Position numbers and translations under genes: made by a program
The notes under the pieces: model-generated
What the model saw: the letters and a program-made list of their open reading frames with translations, nothing else
Told to the model about the DNA's origin: nothing
The model's database searches: none
Part shown: one piece after another, positions 1 to 6,221 of the stretch
Numbering within the stretch: the first letter of the stretch is position 1
How the letters are laid out: each line of letters begins with the position of its first letter
Origin: Streptomyces katrae
GTDB lineage: Bacteria > Actinomycetota > Actinomycetes > Streptomycetales > Streptomycetaceae
Reading direction: 5' to 3'
NCBI RefSeq assembly: GCF_000966975.1
Contig: NZ_JZWV01000861.1
Location: 1-9,196, forward strand
DNA length: 9,196 nucleotides

Positions 1-1538
1 CGACTGGCACGACCCCCTCACCGCCGCCCCGCCCGTGGAACACCCCGCCACCGCCTCCTGCCGGGTGACCCTCGCCGAGGCCCAGTTCCGCGACTTCACC
101 CCCTACCGGGGCGCCTACACCCCGCCCGAAGGCTGCGGCCGCTCCGACTGGGCCAAGGTGGTGCTGCGCCTCGACGGCAAGGTCAAGGGCCGCCAGTACG
201 ACCGCCTGGGCAACCTCACCCTGGGCGGCGTGGAGATCCTGAGCACCTCCACCCCCGAACCCTCGCCCGAGGGCATCGAGTGGTCGGTGGAGAAGGACGT
301 CACCCGCTACCGCGACACCCTCAGCCGCCCGCAGCCCGTCGAGATGCTGATCGGCAACGTCGTCGACGACACCTACACCGGGGTCATCGACGTCAAGGTC
401 ACCCTCACCTTCTACGCCGCCGGGGGCCGCACCCGCCCAGCCCCCGCCCCCGACCGCGTCCTCCCGCTCACCACCCCGGCCGTCACCACCCCGCGCAACA
501 CCGAACGGATCCTCGCCGAGGTCTACGCCGCCGGCTCCGGCGGCGGCTGCGAGGAGTTCTGGTACCTGACCGTCCCCGACGCCGCGCACTCCCGACGCCG
601 CGCCCTACTCCTGCAAGGCCGCCGACGGCCCCCACCGCGAGGTCCGCGTCTCCGTCGACGGGCAGCTCGCCGGACTGGCCGCGCCCTTCCCGACCGTCTG
701 GACCGGCGGCTGGTCCAACCCCTTCCTCTGGTACGTCACCCCCGGCCCCCGCGCCTTCGACGTCCAGCCGGCCGTCTACGACCTCACCCCCTACGCCGCC
801 CTCCTCAACGACGGCCGCCCGCACCGCGTCGAGGTGGCCGTCGCCGGGGTACCGGCGGGCCAGAGCGGCTGGAGCACCCCCACCAACCTGCTGCTCTGGC
901 AGGACCGGGGCCGCGAGGTCGTCACCGGCGCCCTGACCCGGCACGAGGAGACGGCCCCCACCGGCAGAGGAGACGGCCCCACCGGCAGCTCCCGCTGGAC
1001 GCCCGCCGCCCCCGGCGGCGAACACCGCCTCGACACCGACGGAGCCCACCGCCTCACCACCGCCGGATACCTCGACACCTCCCACGGCCGCGTCACCACC
1101 ACCGTCACCCGGGCCGTCCGCGGCAGCTCCGTCCACCGCTGGACCGACGGCGAGAACCGCGACGCCCTCACCGCCTCCTGGGACGACGAGGAGACCGTCA
1201 CCCGGGGCGCCGCCACCACCCGCACCACCCGCGTCTACACCATGGACGGCGAGACCACCCTCGACGCCGCCGGCCGGCTGCGCACCGTCCTCTCCCTGGG
1301 CGACCGCGCCGACACCGTCACCCTGCGCGGCGGCCGGCAGACCGGCCGGACCCTCCTGGACGACCGGTACACGGGCGACGCCTCGTACACGACGAACGTC
1401 CCCCGCGACCAGCGGCACGCGGTCGGCACCACCACCGCCCGCTACCAGCTGTACGGGGCCGAAATCGGGGGCGGCTGTTACGACCGTACGGTGTCCACCG
1501 CGCAGGGCGCCCTGACGGCGGACCGCCGCCGCTGCTGA
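1..1538 (+). pseudogene. PNGase A-like peptide N-glycosidase, 5'-partial and frameshifted
   Basis: Resembles the peptide-N4-(N-acetyl-beta-glucosaminyl)asparagine amidase A family, secreted enzymes that release N-glycans from glycoproteins. The gene enters from the left edge already in frame at base 2 (DWHDPLTAAPPVE..), so start and signal peptide lie outside. Family-like stretches in frame 2 include CRVTLAEAQFRDFTPYRGAY, WAKVVLRLDGKVKGRQYDR, GNLTLGGVEILSTSTPEPSP and EEFWYLTVPDAA. Homology then continues in frame 3 from about base 594 (PDAAPYSCKAADG, TVWTGGWSNPFLWYVT, STPTNLLLW) to the TGA at 1536-1538. Moving from frame 2 to 3 fits one extra base (or two missing) at about 587-593. Neither frame alone covers the protein. 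The C-terminal half shows no other decay, so a sequencing error or recent mutation is as likely as a true pseudogene. Family confidence is good; the bacterial substrate is unknown. Confidence 0.8.
946..988 (+). repeat. 22/21-bp tandem duplication inside the PNGase A-like gene
   Basis: Bases 946-967 (22 bp) and 968-988 (21 bp) are adjacent direct copies that begin AGGAGACGGCCCC and end ACCGGCAG. They differ only by one C, five in the first copy and four in the second. Because the first unit is 22 bp, the second is read in another phase (ETAPTG, then GDGPTG), and the missing C restores the original frame. It lies in a linker-like, low-complexity part of the protein and looks like recent slippage. 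Confidence 0.75.
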
Positions 1539-1551
1539 CGGAGGTGCCCTC

Positions 1552-1565
1552 TACGATGACCGGCC
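1552..1565 (+). promoter_or_regulatory. Putative -10 element of a leaderless kinase promoter
   Basis: TACGAT (1552-1557) fits the actinobacterial TANNNT -10 pattern and ends 8 bases before the ATG at 1566, the spacing seen when transcription starts on the start codon itself. No convincing -35 is visible. The only Shine-Dalgarno-like run, GGAGG at 1540-1544, is 21 bases away, too far for this ATG. It would serve another ATG at 1556, which opens only a 7-codon frame. Confidence 0.4.
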
Positions 1566-1640
1566 ATGGACACGAGTGAGGCCGGCAGACGGCTGGTCGA
1601 CGGCCGTTTCGAACTGATCGCACCCCTGGGCGCCGGATCA
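1566..1640 (+). other. Severed N-terminus of the Ser/Thr kinase (out of frame)
   Basis: From ATG 1566 in frame 3 the translation MDTSEAGRRLVDGRFELIAP then LGAG is a typical actinobacterial kinase opening up to the start of the glycine-rich loop. After about base 1636 this frame becomes nonsense, while the kinase resumes in frame 2 with TDQMRARAIREARALARLAHP. The family normally has roughly 40 residues between these points, holding the rest of the GxGxxG loop and the VAxK lysine. The join therefore looks like an internal deletion that also shifts frame. It may be a real lesion or a collapsed GC-rich stretch in the assembly. Confidence 0.6.
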
Positions 1641-1648
1641 CGGACCAG

Positions 1649-3124
1649 ATGCGCGCCCGGGCCATCCGGGAGGCCCGGGCCCTGGCCCGGCTCGCGCACC
1701 CCGGCGTGGTGACGATCCACCACATCGTGGAACCCGCGCCCGGCACCGACGGCCACCCGTGGATCGTGATGGAGCTGGTCAAGGGCGGCTCCCTGCACGA
1801 CCGGCTGGCCGACGGACCGATGCCGGTCGCCGACGTGCTGCGGCTGGGCCTCGACATCCTCTCGGCGCTGCGGGCCGCGCACGCCGAAGGGGTCCTGCAC
1901 CGGGACGTGAAACCGGCCAACGTACTGCTGCGGCCCGACGGGGCGGCGGTGCTGACCGACTTCGGCATCGCCGCCCTCGGCGGGGCGACCGCCCTCACCT
2001 CCACGGGCGTGCTGATCGGCTCGCCCGAGTACATCGCCCCGGAGCGCGCGCGGGGCGAGGAGGGGCTGGCCGCCTCCGACCTGTGGTCGCTCGGCATGAT
2101 GCTGTACGTGGCCGCCGAGGGCACCCACCCGCTGCGCCGGGCCACCAGCCTCGCCACCGTCGTCGCCGTGCTCGACGACCCGATCCCGGCGCCGGTGCGC
2201 TCCGGCCCGCTGGGCCCCGTACTGGAACGGCTGCTCGTGCGGGACCCGGCCGTACGGCCCGACGGGGCCGCCCTGGAAGCCCTGCTCCGCGCCGCGAGCA
2301 CCGCTCTCACCGCCGGCGGAGCCCCGCTCGCCCCGGCGCTCCCGCCCGCCTACGGGCCTCCGCCCCCGGCGCAGGACACCCGCCCCTTCGGCCCCGGCGG
2401 CGGCTCCCCGTACGGCGCCACCGCACCCGTCACCCCGCCCCGCGGCCGCCGCCGGCCCGCCCTGATCGGCGCGCTCCTCGCCGTCGCCCTCACCGGCGGT
2501 GCCATCGGCCTGGTCCAGGCGCTCCCCGACGGCGGCTCCGGTTCCGCCGGCGCGAACGCCAAGGGCCCCACCGCCGGCGCCCCCGCCCCGACCGGCGGTG
2601 CGGCCGTCGCCACCGGTGGCCGGGCCACCCCGGCCACCGTCCCGTCGAAGCAGCAGAGCGGCCCCGCCGGCGAGGCCAAGGGCAGCATGCTCACCCCCGA
2701 CCGGGTCCGCACCGCCCTGGAGGCGTTCAAGCAGCTGTCCGGCACCACCAGATTCGTGGAGATGACCGTCTACGAGGGGTACGTGCTCGCCTCCATCCCC
2801 ACCGCGGACGGCGCCGGGACCTACGACCGCTACGAATACCGCGACGGCCGGGCCCAACGCAGCGGCCCCGGCGGCCGGATCGACGGCACCAAGGCGCTCA
2901 TCGACATGACGGCCGTGAACTGGGACGCCCTCCCCGGCCTCCTCGACAAGGCCCAGCAGGAACTCGGCGTGACCAAGCCGACCTCCCGCTACGTCATCGT
3001 CGAGCCCTGGCTCTTCGACGGCGGCGCTACCTCCGTGCGGCCCTACCTCAGCGACGAGTACGGCCGGGGCGGCTACCTGTACGCCGATGCCCAGGGCGAC
3101 GTCAAGAAGGTCTACCGCTCCTGA
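1649..3124 (+). CDS. Transmembrane Ser/Thr protein kinase, N-terminal lobe lost
   Basis: PknB-type kinase body. Counting from the first in-frame ATG at 1649, it shows the alpha-C helix with Glu8 (IREARALARLAHP), the catalytic loop HRDVKPAN (residues 84-91, Asp86), DFG at 104-106 and the activation-segment motif GSPEYIAPERA near 124-134. A Pro/Gly-rich juxtamembrane linker follows at about 225-268, then one transmembrane helix at about 270-291 and an outside domain of about 200 residues with an Ala/Gly/Pro/Thr-rich stem. The usual first 60-70 residues, including the ATP-binding glycine loop and the lysine that anchors ATP, are absent from this frame; the first part remains out of frame at 1566-1640. 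As written, the protein would be catalytically dead. No Shine-Dalgarno precedes ATG 1649, so it is unlikely to be a natural start. The C-terminal domain is not one I can name. Kinase identity is certain; functionality is doubtful. Confidence 0.85.
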   Translation: MRARAIREARALARLAHPGVVTIHHIVEPAPGTDGHPWIVMELVKGGSLHDRLADGPMPVADVLRLGLDILSALRAAHAEGVLHRDVKPANVLLRPDGAAVLTDFGIAALGGATALTSTGVLIGSPEYIAPERARGEEGLAASDLWSLGMMLYVAAEGTHPLRRATSLATVVAVLDDPIPAPVRSGPLGPVLERLLVRDPAVRPDGAALEALLRAASTALTAGGAPLAPALPPAYGPPPPAQDTRPFGPGGGSPYGATAPVTPPRGRRRPALIGALLAVALTGGAIGLVQALPDGGSGSAGANAKGPTAGAPAPTGGAAVATGGRATPATVPSKQQSGPAGEAKGSMLTPDRVRTALEAFKQLSGTTRFVEMTVYEGYVLASIPTADGAGTYDRYEYRDGRAQRSGPGGRIDGTKALIDMTAVNWDALPGLLDKAQQELGVTKPTSRYVIVEPWLFDGGATSVRPYLSDEYGRGGYLYADAQGDVKKVYRS

Positions 3125-3139
3125 CATCGTGTACGCGCG

Positions 3140-3159
3140 GCCCGCACGCGTGTGCGGGC
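3140..3159 (+). terminator. GC-rich stem-loop after the kinase gene
   Basis: GCCCGCAC (3140-3147), loop GCGT, GTGCGGGC (3152-3159) forms a perfect 8-bp stem 15 bases after the kinase stop and 28 bases before the next start. There is no U-tract, which is common for Streptomyces terminators. It could equally be an operator or an mRNA-stabilising hairpin. Confidence 0.35.
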
Positions 3160-3187
3160 GGACGCGGTACAAGGGAGCACGCACACC

Positions 3188-4102
3188 ATGCCAAGCTGGC
3201 GCACCACCCTCACCAGGGCCGGGATATCCGGCCCCCGGCTGCGGGACGACTACACCCGGGCCGCCCGCGGAGTGCTGCGCCGCGACCCCGCGCGTTTCGT
3301 CACCCTGCGCCTGCTGGCCGCCCCGCCCCTGGTGCCCTGGCTCGCGGCGGGCCTGGCCTTCATGAACCTGGTCGACGACGTGGCCGAGACCGGCACCCCG
3401 CAGCAGCGGACCGCCGGCCTCGCCGCGCTGACCGCCCGCACCGCGGCGGCCCTGGAGACCGGCGACAGCCCCGACCCGGTCCTGCGCGCCTACGCACACG
3501 CCGTCAGCTCCCGCGCGCTGCCCGCCCACTGGGTCACCCGCTTCCTCGACGGCGCCGCCACCGCCGAGGCCGGCTTCGACGGGTTCGGGACCGAGGAGGA
3601 CTTCCAGGCCTACCTCGATGCCTACGCCTGGCCCGGGGTCCTCGTCTTCACCGGACTCCAGTACCAGGGCGGGCCGGACGCCGCGCAGGCCGCCGGCTGG
3701 CGCACCTTCGTGGACGCCGCCCAGCGCGTCGACTTCCTCGCCGACCTGGCCGGCGACCTCGCCGAAGGCCGGCTCTGCCTCCCGCGCGCCCGGCTCGCCG
3801 AGCACTCCGTGACCCGCGCCGACCTCGAAGCGGCCCGCGACACCCCGGCCGTACGGGCCCTCCTGGCCGGCGAATGCCGGCTCGCCCGCACCTCCCTGGC
3901 CGCCGCCGGGGACGGCATCCTCGGGCTCACCGAACCCGGGCTGCGCCCCGTGGTCTCCGCCATGACCGAGCTGATGGGACACCAGCTCGCCGCCGTGGAG
4001 CGGGCCGGTGCGGGCGTCCTGCGCAAGGACGTGGGCTACGGCCTGGCCGCCCCGGCCGGGACCCTGGTGCGCGCCCTGCGCAGCAGCCGCCGCTCGATAT
4101 GA
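3188..4102 (+). CDS. Squalene/phytoene synthase-like protein
   Basis: 304 residues, resembling the squalene/phytoene synthase fold (head-to-head prenyl diphosphate condensation). Family marks: an N-terminal RLRDDYTRAARGVLRRDPARF segment; a first aspartate motif FMNLVDDVAE (Asp63, Asp64, Glu67) where the family normally has DDxxD; AYLDAYAWPGVLVFTGLQ near 141-158; and a second motif QRVDFLADLAGDLAEGRLCLP (residues 179-199, Asp186 and Asp190), matching the usual QLTNxLRDVGED..GRxYLP but with Gly for the first acidic residue of the ED pair. ATG 3188 is preferred over the upstream GTG at 3152 because AAGGGAG (3171-3177) sits 10 bases before it. No partner terpenoid genes (crtI, crtE, shc, hpn) are present, so the substrate cannot be predicted. 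It may act on prenyl diphosphates or be a divergent, possibly non-catalytic relative. Family assignment is fairly secure. Confidence 0.8.
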   Translation: MPSWRTTLTRAGISGPRLRDDYTRAARGVLRRDPARFVTLRLLAAPPLVPWLAAGLAFMNLVDDVAETGTPQQRTAGLAALTARTAAALETGDSPDPVLRAYAHAVSSRALPAHWVTRFLDGAATAEAGFDGFGTEEDFQAYLDAYAWPGVLVFTGLQYQGGPDAAQAAGWRTFVDAAQRVDFLADLAGDLAEGRLCLPRARLAEHSVTRADLEAARDTPAVRALLAGECRLARTSLAAAGDGILGLTEPGLRPVVSAMTELMGHQLAAVERAGAGVLRKDVGYGLAAPAGTLVRALRSSRRSI

Positions 4103-4107
4103 CATTC

Positions 4108-4126
4108 GTACTGGTCGGGACCGTAC
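4108..4126. promoter_or_regulatory. Palindrome between synthase gene and histidine-kinase gene
   Basis: GTAC (4108-4111), T bulge, GGTC (4113-4116), GG, GACC (4119-4122), GTAC (4123-4126) is an interrupted inverted repeat beginning 6 bases after the synthase stop. It is centred about 56 bases before ATG 4173. It could be a terminator stem for the synthase or an operator for the following two-component operon. The sequence alone cannot decide. Confidence 0.35.
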
Positions 4127-4159
4127 AGGCGGCTCTGCCGGCACCCCCGCGCCGGACCC

Positions 4160-4172
4160 TAACGTGGTGGTC
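4160..4172 (+). promoter_or_regulatory. Putative -10 of a leaderless promoter for the two-component operon
   Basis: TAACGT (4160-4165) matches TANNNT and ends 7 bases before ATG 4173, consistent with a leaderless transcript. There is no good Shine-Dalgarno before this ATG (only GTGG) and no clear -35. Another inverted repeat, CCGGC (4138-4142) and GCCGG (4151-4155), lies just upstream. Confidence 0.4.
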
Positions 4173-5492
4173 ATGACAGACAAGGTCTCCGCACCGCCGC
4201 TCCTGCGGGACGGCGCGGGAGCGGCACGGGAAGCGGGAACGGACATGCGGGAGGAATGCCGGAGCCGGGACGGCCGGAAGGCCGAACGGGCGGCCCGCAA
4301 GGCCGACTGGGCGGTCCGCAAGGCCGAGTGGCGGGCGGCGGAGAAGGCCCGCAAGGCGCGCGGCGGGGCACCCGACTACGGCAGGGGCCCCATGGGCCCG
4401 CCCAACGCCTTCACCCTGCTGCCCTGGCTGCTCCTGGGCATGGGCGCCGTCTCCAACGTCGTCCACGGCGAGACCCCGAACCCGTGGATCGGGATCCTGG
4501 GCCTGCTGGCCTTCAACTCCCTCTACGTCACCATCGTGTTCCGGGCCTTCGACCAGCGGGCCCGGCAGGCGCCCGCCACCCGCTGGTGCCTGGCCGCGCT
4601 CGGCGCCGTCACCTGCGCCATGGCCGGGGCGTACGGGGACAGCTGGCTGCTGTTCTTCCCGCTGCTGGGCCTGGCCGTGGGAGCGGTGGTCCGGGGCCGC
4701 CGTCTCGGCCAGGCGATGTTCGCCATCAGCGCCGTCGCCGGGGTGATCGGCGGGCTGAGGGAGGGCTGGGACGCCCTCGGCATCGTCTACGGGACCTTCC
4801 TCTCCGGCATGGTCACCGCGGCCATCCTCGCCCTGTCCGAGACCGTCCTGGAACTGCGCGAAACCCGCCAGGAGCTGGCCCGGGCCGCGGTGGACCAGGA
4901 GCGGCTGCGCTTCTCCCGCGACCTGCACGACCTCCTCGGCCACACCCTGTCGGTGATCGTCGTGAAGTCGGAGGCGGCCCGGCGCATCGCCCCCCGCGAC
5001 CTGGAGGCCGCCCTCGGCCAGGTCCGCGACATCGAGACCGTCGGACGCCAGGCCCTCACCGAGATCCGCGAGGCCGTCACCGGCTACCGCGAGTCCAGCC
5101 TGGCCGCCGAACTCGACCGGGCCCGGGGCGCGTTGAGCGCCGCCGGTATCGAACCCCGGGTACGGCAGTCCGGCCCCCCGCTGCCCCCGCAGACCGCCGC
5201 CCTGCTGGGCTGGGTGGTGCGCGAGGCGGCCACCAACGCGGTCCGGCACAGCGGGGCCACCGCCTGCGAGATCGAGGTGCACGGCGAGGCGGAACGGGTC
5301 CGGCTGGTGATCACCGACGACGGACGCGGCGTAGGCTCGACCCCGCCGGGCAGCGGACTGACCGGCCTCGGAGAACGCCTCGCGGCCGCGGGCGGCACGC
5401 TCACCAGCGGCCAAGTACCCGGCGGCGGCTTCCGGGTCACCGCCGAACTCCCTGTGGAGCCGGCCGCGGACGGGGACGAGGGGAACGGATGA
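4173..5492 (+). CDS. Sensor histidine kinase, DesK/NarL-partner type
   Basis: 439 residues from ATG 4173. Residues 1-75 are cytoplasmic and strongly basic, with a heptad repeat (KAERAAR, KADWAVR, KAEWRAA at 36-56). Residues about 79-221 contain five or six hydrophobic helices separated by very short loops, typical of DesK-like sensors that read the membrane rather than an external ligand. A coiled linker (SETVLELRETRQELARAAVD) leads to the HisKA_3 dimerisation helix with RFSRDLHDLLGHTLSV, phospho-acceptor His252. The ATPase domain has the N box EAATNAVRHSG (Asn355), the G1 box DDGRG (383-386 region) and the G2 box GSGLTGLGERL (393-403). Its stop overlaps the regulator start (ATGA), so the two are translationally coupled. 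The upstream ATG/GTG options in the same frame overlap the synthase gene and are less likely; the ATG at residue 25 is an alternative start. The stimulus is unknown. Confidence 0.9.
   Translation: MTDKVSAPPLLRDGAGAAREAGTDMREECRSRDGRKAERAARKADWAVRKAEWRAAEKARKARGGAPDYGRGPMGPPNAFTLLPWLLLGMGAVSNVVHGETPNPWIGILGLLAFNSLYVTIVFRAFDQRARQAPATRWCLAALGAVTCAMAGAYGDSWLLFFPLLGLAVGAVVRGRRLGQAMFAISAVAGVIGGLREGWDALGIVYGTFLSGMVTAAILALSETVLELRETRQELARAAVDQERLRFSRDLHDLLGHTLSVIVVKSEAARRIAPRDLEAALGQVRDIETVGRQALTEIREAVTGYRESSLAAELDRARGALSAAGIEPRVRQSGPPLPPQTAALLGWVVREAATNAVRHSGATACEIEVHGEAERVRLVITDDGRGVGSTPPGSGLTGLGERLAAAGGTLTSGQVPGGGFRVTAELPVEPAADGDEGNG
4278..4340 (+). repeat. Three tandem 21-bp repeats in the histidine-kinase N-terminus
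   Basis: Units at 4278-4298, 4299-4319 and 4320-4340 each start AAGGCCGA and encode KAERAAR, KADWAVR and KAEWRAA. A degenerate fourth unit, EKARKAR, follows at 4341-4361. The 7-residue period and the alternating basic and Ala/Trp residues predict an amphipathic helix or short coiled coil just before the first membrane helix. Confidence 0.75.
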
Positions 5493-6094
5493 TCAGGCTG
5501 CTGCTGGCCGAGGACCAGGGGATGATGCGCGGCGCCCTGGCCCTGCTGCTGGGGCTGGAGGAGGACATCGAGGTCGTCGCGCAGGTGGCCGCCGGGGACG
5601 AGATCGTGCCGGCTGCCCTCGAAGCCCGGCCCGACGTGGCCCTCCTGGACATCGAACTCCCCGGCCGCAGCGGCCTCGACGCCGCCGCCGACCTGCGCAC
5701 GGCCTGCCCCGGCACCCGGGTGCTGATCCTGACCACCTTCGGCCGGCCCGGCTACCTGCGCCGGGCGATGGAGGCGGGGGCAGCCGGGTTCCTGGTCAAG
5801 GACGGGCCGGTGGAGGAACTGGCCGCCGCGGTCCGCCGGGTGCTGGCGGGGGAGACCGTGATCGACCCCTCGCTCGCGGCGGCCGCGCTCAGCGCCGGCC
5901 CGAACCCGCTCACCCCGCGCGAGGCCGACGTGCTCAACGCGGCCGTCGACGGGGCCACCGTCGCCGACATCGCGGCCCGGGTGCACCTGTCGGAGTCGAC
6001 CGTCCGGAACTACCTCTCCGCCGCCATCGGCAAGACCGGCACCCGCAACCGCATGGAGGCCGTCCGCGCGGCCCGCCGCCAGGGCTGGCTCTGA
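5489..6094 (+). CDS. LuxR/NarL-family response regulator
   Basis: 201 residues, full length for the family. The receiver domain (about 1-120) has the acidic pair Glu8/Asp9, phospho-acceptor Asp54 (VALLDIELPG), the conserved Thr (ILTTFGRPGY, 82-83) and Lys104 (FLVKDG). The C-terminal LuxR-type helix-turn-helix spans about 141-195 (LTPREADVLNAAVDGATVAD, then LSESTVRNYLSAAIGKTGTRNR). The start ATG lies inside the ATGA that ends the kinase gene, with GAGGGGAA (5478-5485) as ribosome binding site, so this is the cognate partner of the upstream kinase. Closest in style to DesR-like regulators. No adjacent ABC-transporter or desaturase gene reveals the target. Confidence 0.93.
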   Translation: MIRLLLAEDQGMMRGALALLLGLEEDIEVVAQVAAGDEIVPAALEARPDVALLDIELPGRSGLDAAADLRTACPGTRVLILTTFGRPGYLRRAMEAGAAGFLVKDGPVEELAAAVRRVLAGETVIDPSLAAAALSAGPNPLTPREADVLNAAVDGATVADIAARVHLSESTVRNYLSAAIGKTGTRNRMEAVRAARRQGWL

Positions 6095-6096
6095 CC

Positions 6097-6109
6097 CGGG
6101 CCGGGCCCG
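6097..6109 (+). terminator. Short GC stem-loop after the response-regulator gene
   Basis: CGGGC (6097-6101), CGG loop, GCCCG (6105-6109) begins 3 bases after the stop. Alternative pairing between CCCGGG at 6095-6100 and at 6119-6124 is possible. With no U-tract, this is only a weak terminator candidate between the operon and the nadE promoter. Confidence 0.25.
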
Positions 6110-6131
6110 CGGGGGTGTCCCGGGCGCTGGG

Positions 6132-6144
6132 TAGGGTGGGGCGA
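6132..6144 (+). promoter_or_regulatory. Putative nadE promoter (-10 element)
   Basis: TAGGGT (6132-6137) is a good Streptomyces-type TANNNT -10 and implies transcription from about 6144, giving a leader of about 78 bases before GTG 6222. No clear -35 is seen at 17-18 bases upstream. Confidence 0.4.
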
Positions 6145-6172
6145 CACACACCGTCGAACGGAACGCGAACGC

Positions 6173-6204
6173 CCGCGCAGAGCGCGGACGGCGCGGACCG
6201 CGCC
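6173..6204 (+). promoter_or_regulatory. Two consecutive GC hairpins in the nadE leader
   Basis: Hairpin 1 is CCGCGC (6173-6178), AGA, GCGCGG (6182-6187). Hairpin 2 comes from the palindrome GGCGCGG-A-CCGCGCC (6190-6204), realistically a 5-bp stem with a 5-base loop. The second ends 6 bases before the GAGGAG ribosome binding site (6211-6216). They could tune translation, or 6190-6204 could be a DNA operator. No known riboswitch class is recognised. Confidence 0.3.
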
Positions 6205-6221
6205 GAGAACGAGGAGCAGAC

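Noticed and set aside
1759..4176. An 805-codon plus-strand frame across the kinase and synthase
   Set aside because: The translation is Arg/Pro-rich nonsense in the wrong frame of two recognisable genes.
1478..4354. A very long open frame on the minus strand (958 codons)
   Set aside because: It is antisense to the kinase and synthase genes, low complexity (Gly/Arg/Ala-rich), and arises from the codon bias of GC-rich DNA.
3927..5414. Long minus-strand open frame opposite the histidine kinase
   Set aside because: It mirrors the coding bias of the real gene; no domain, start signal or family resemblance.
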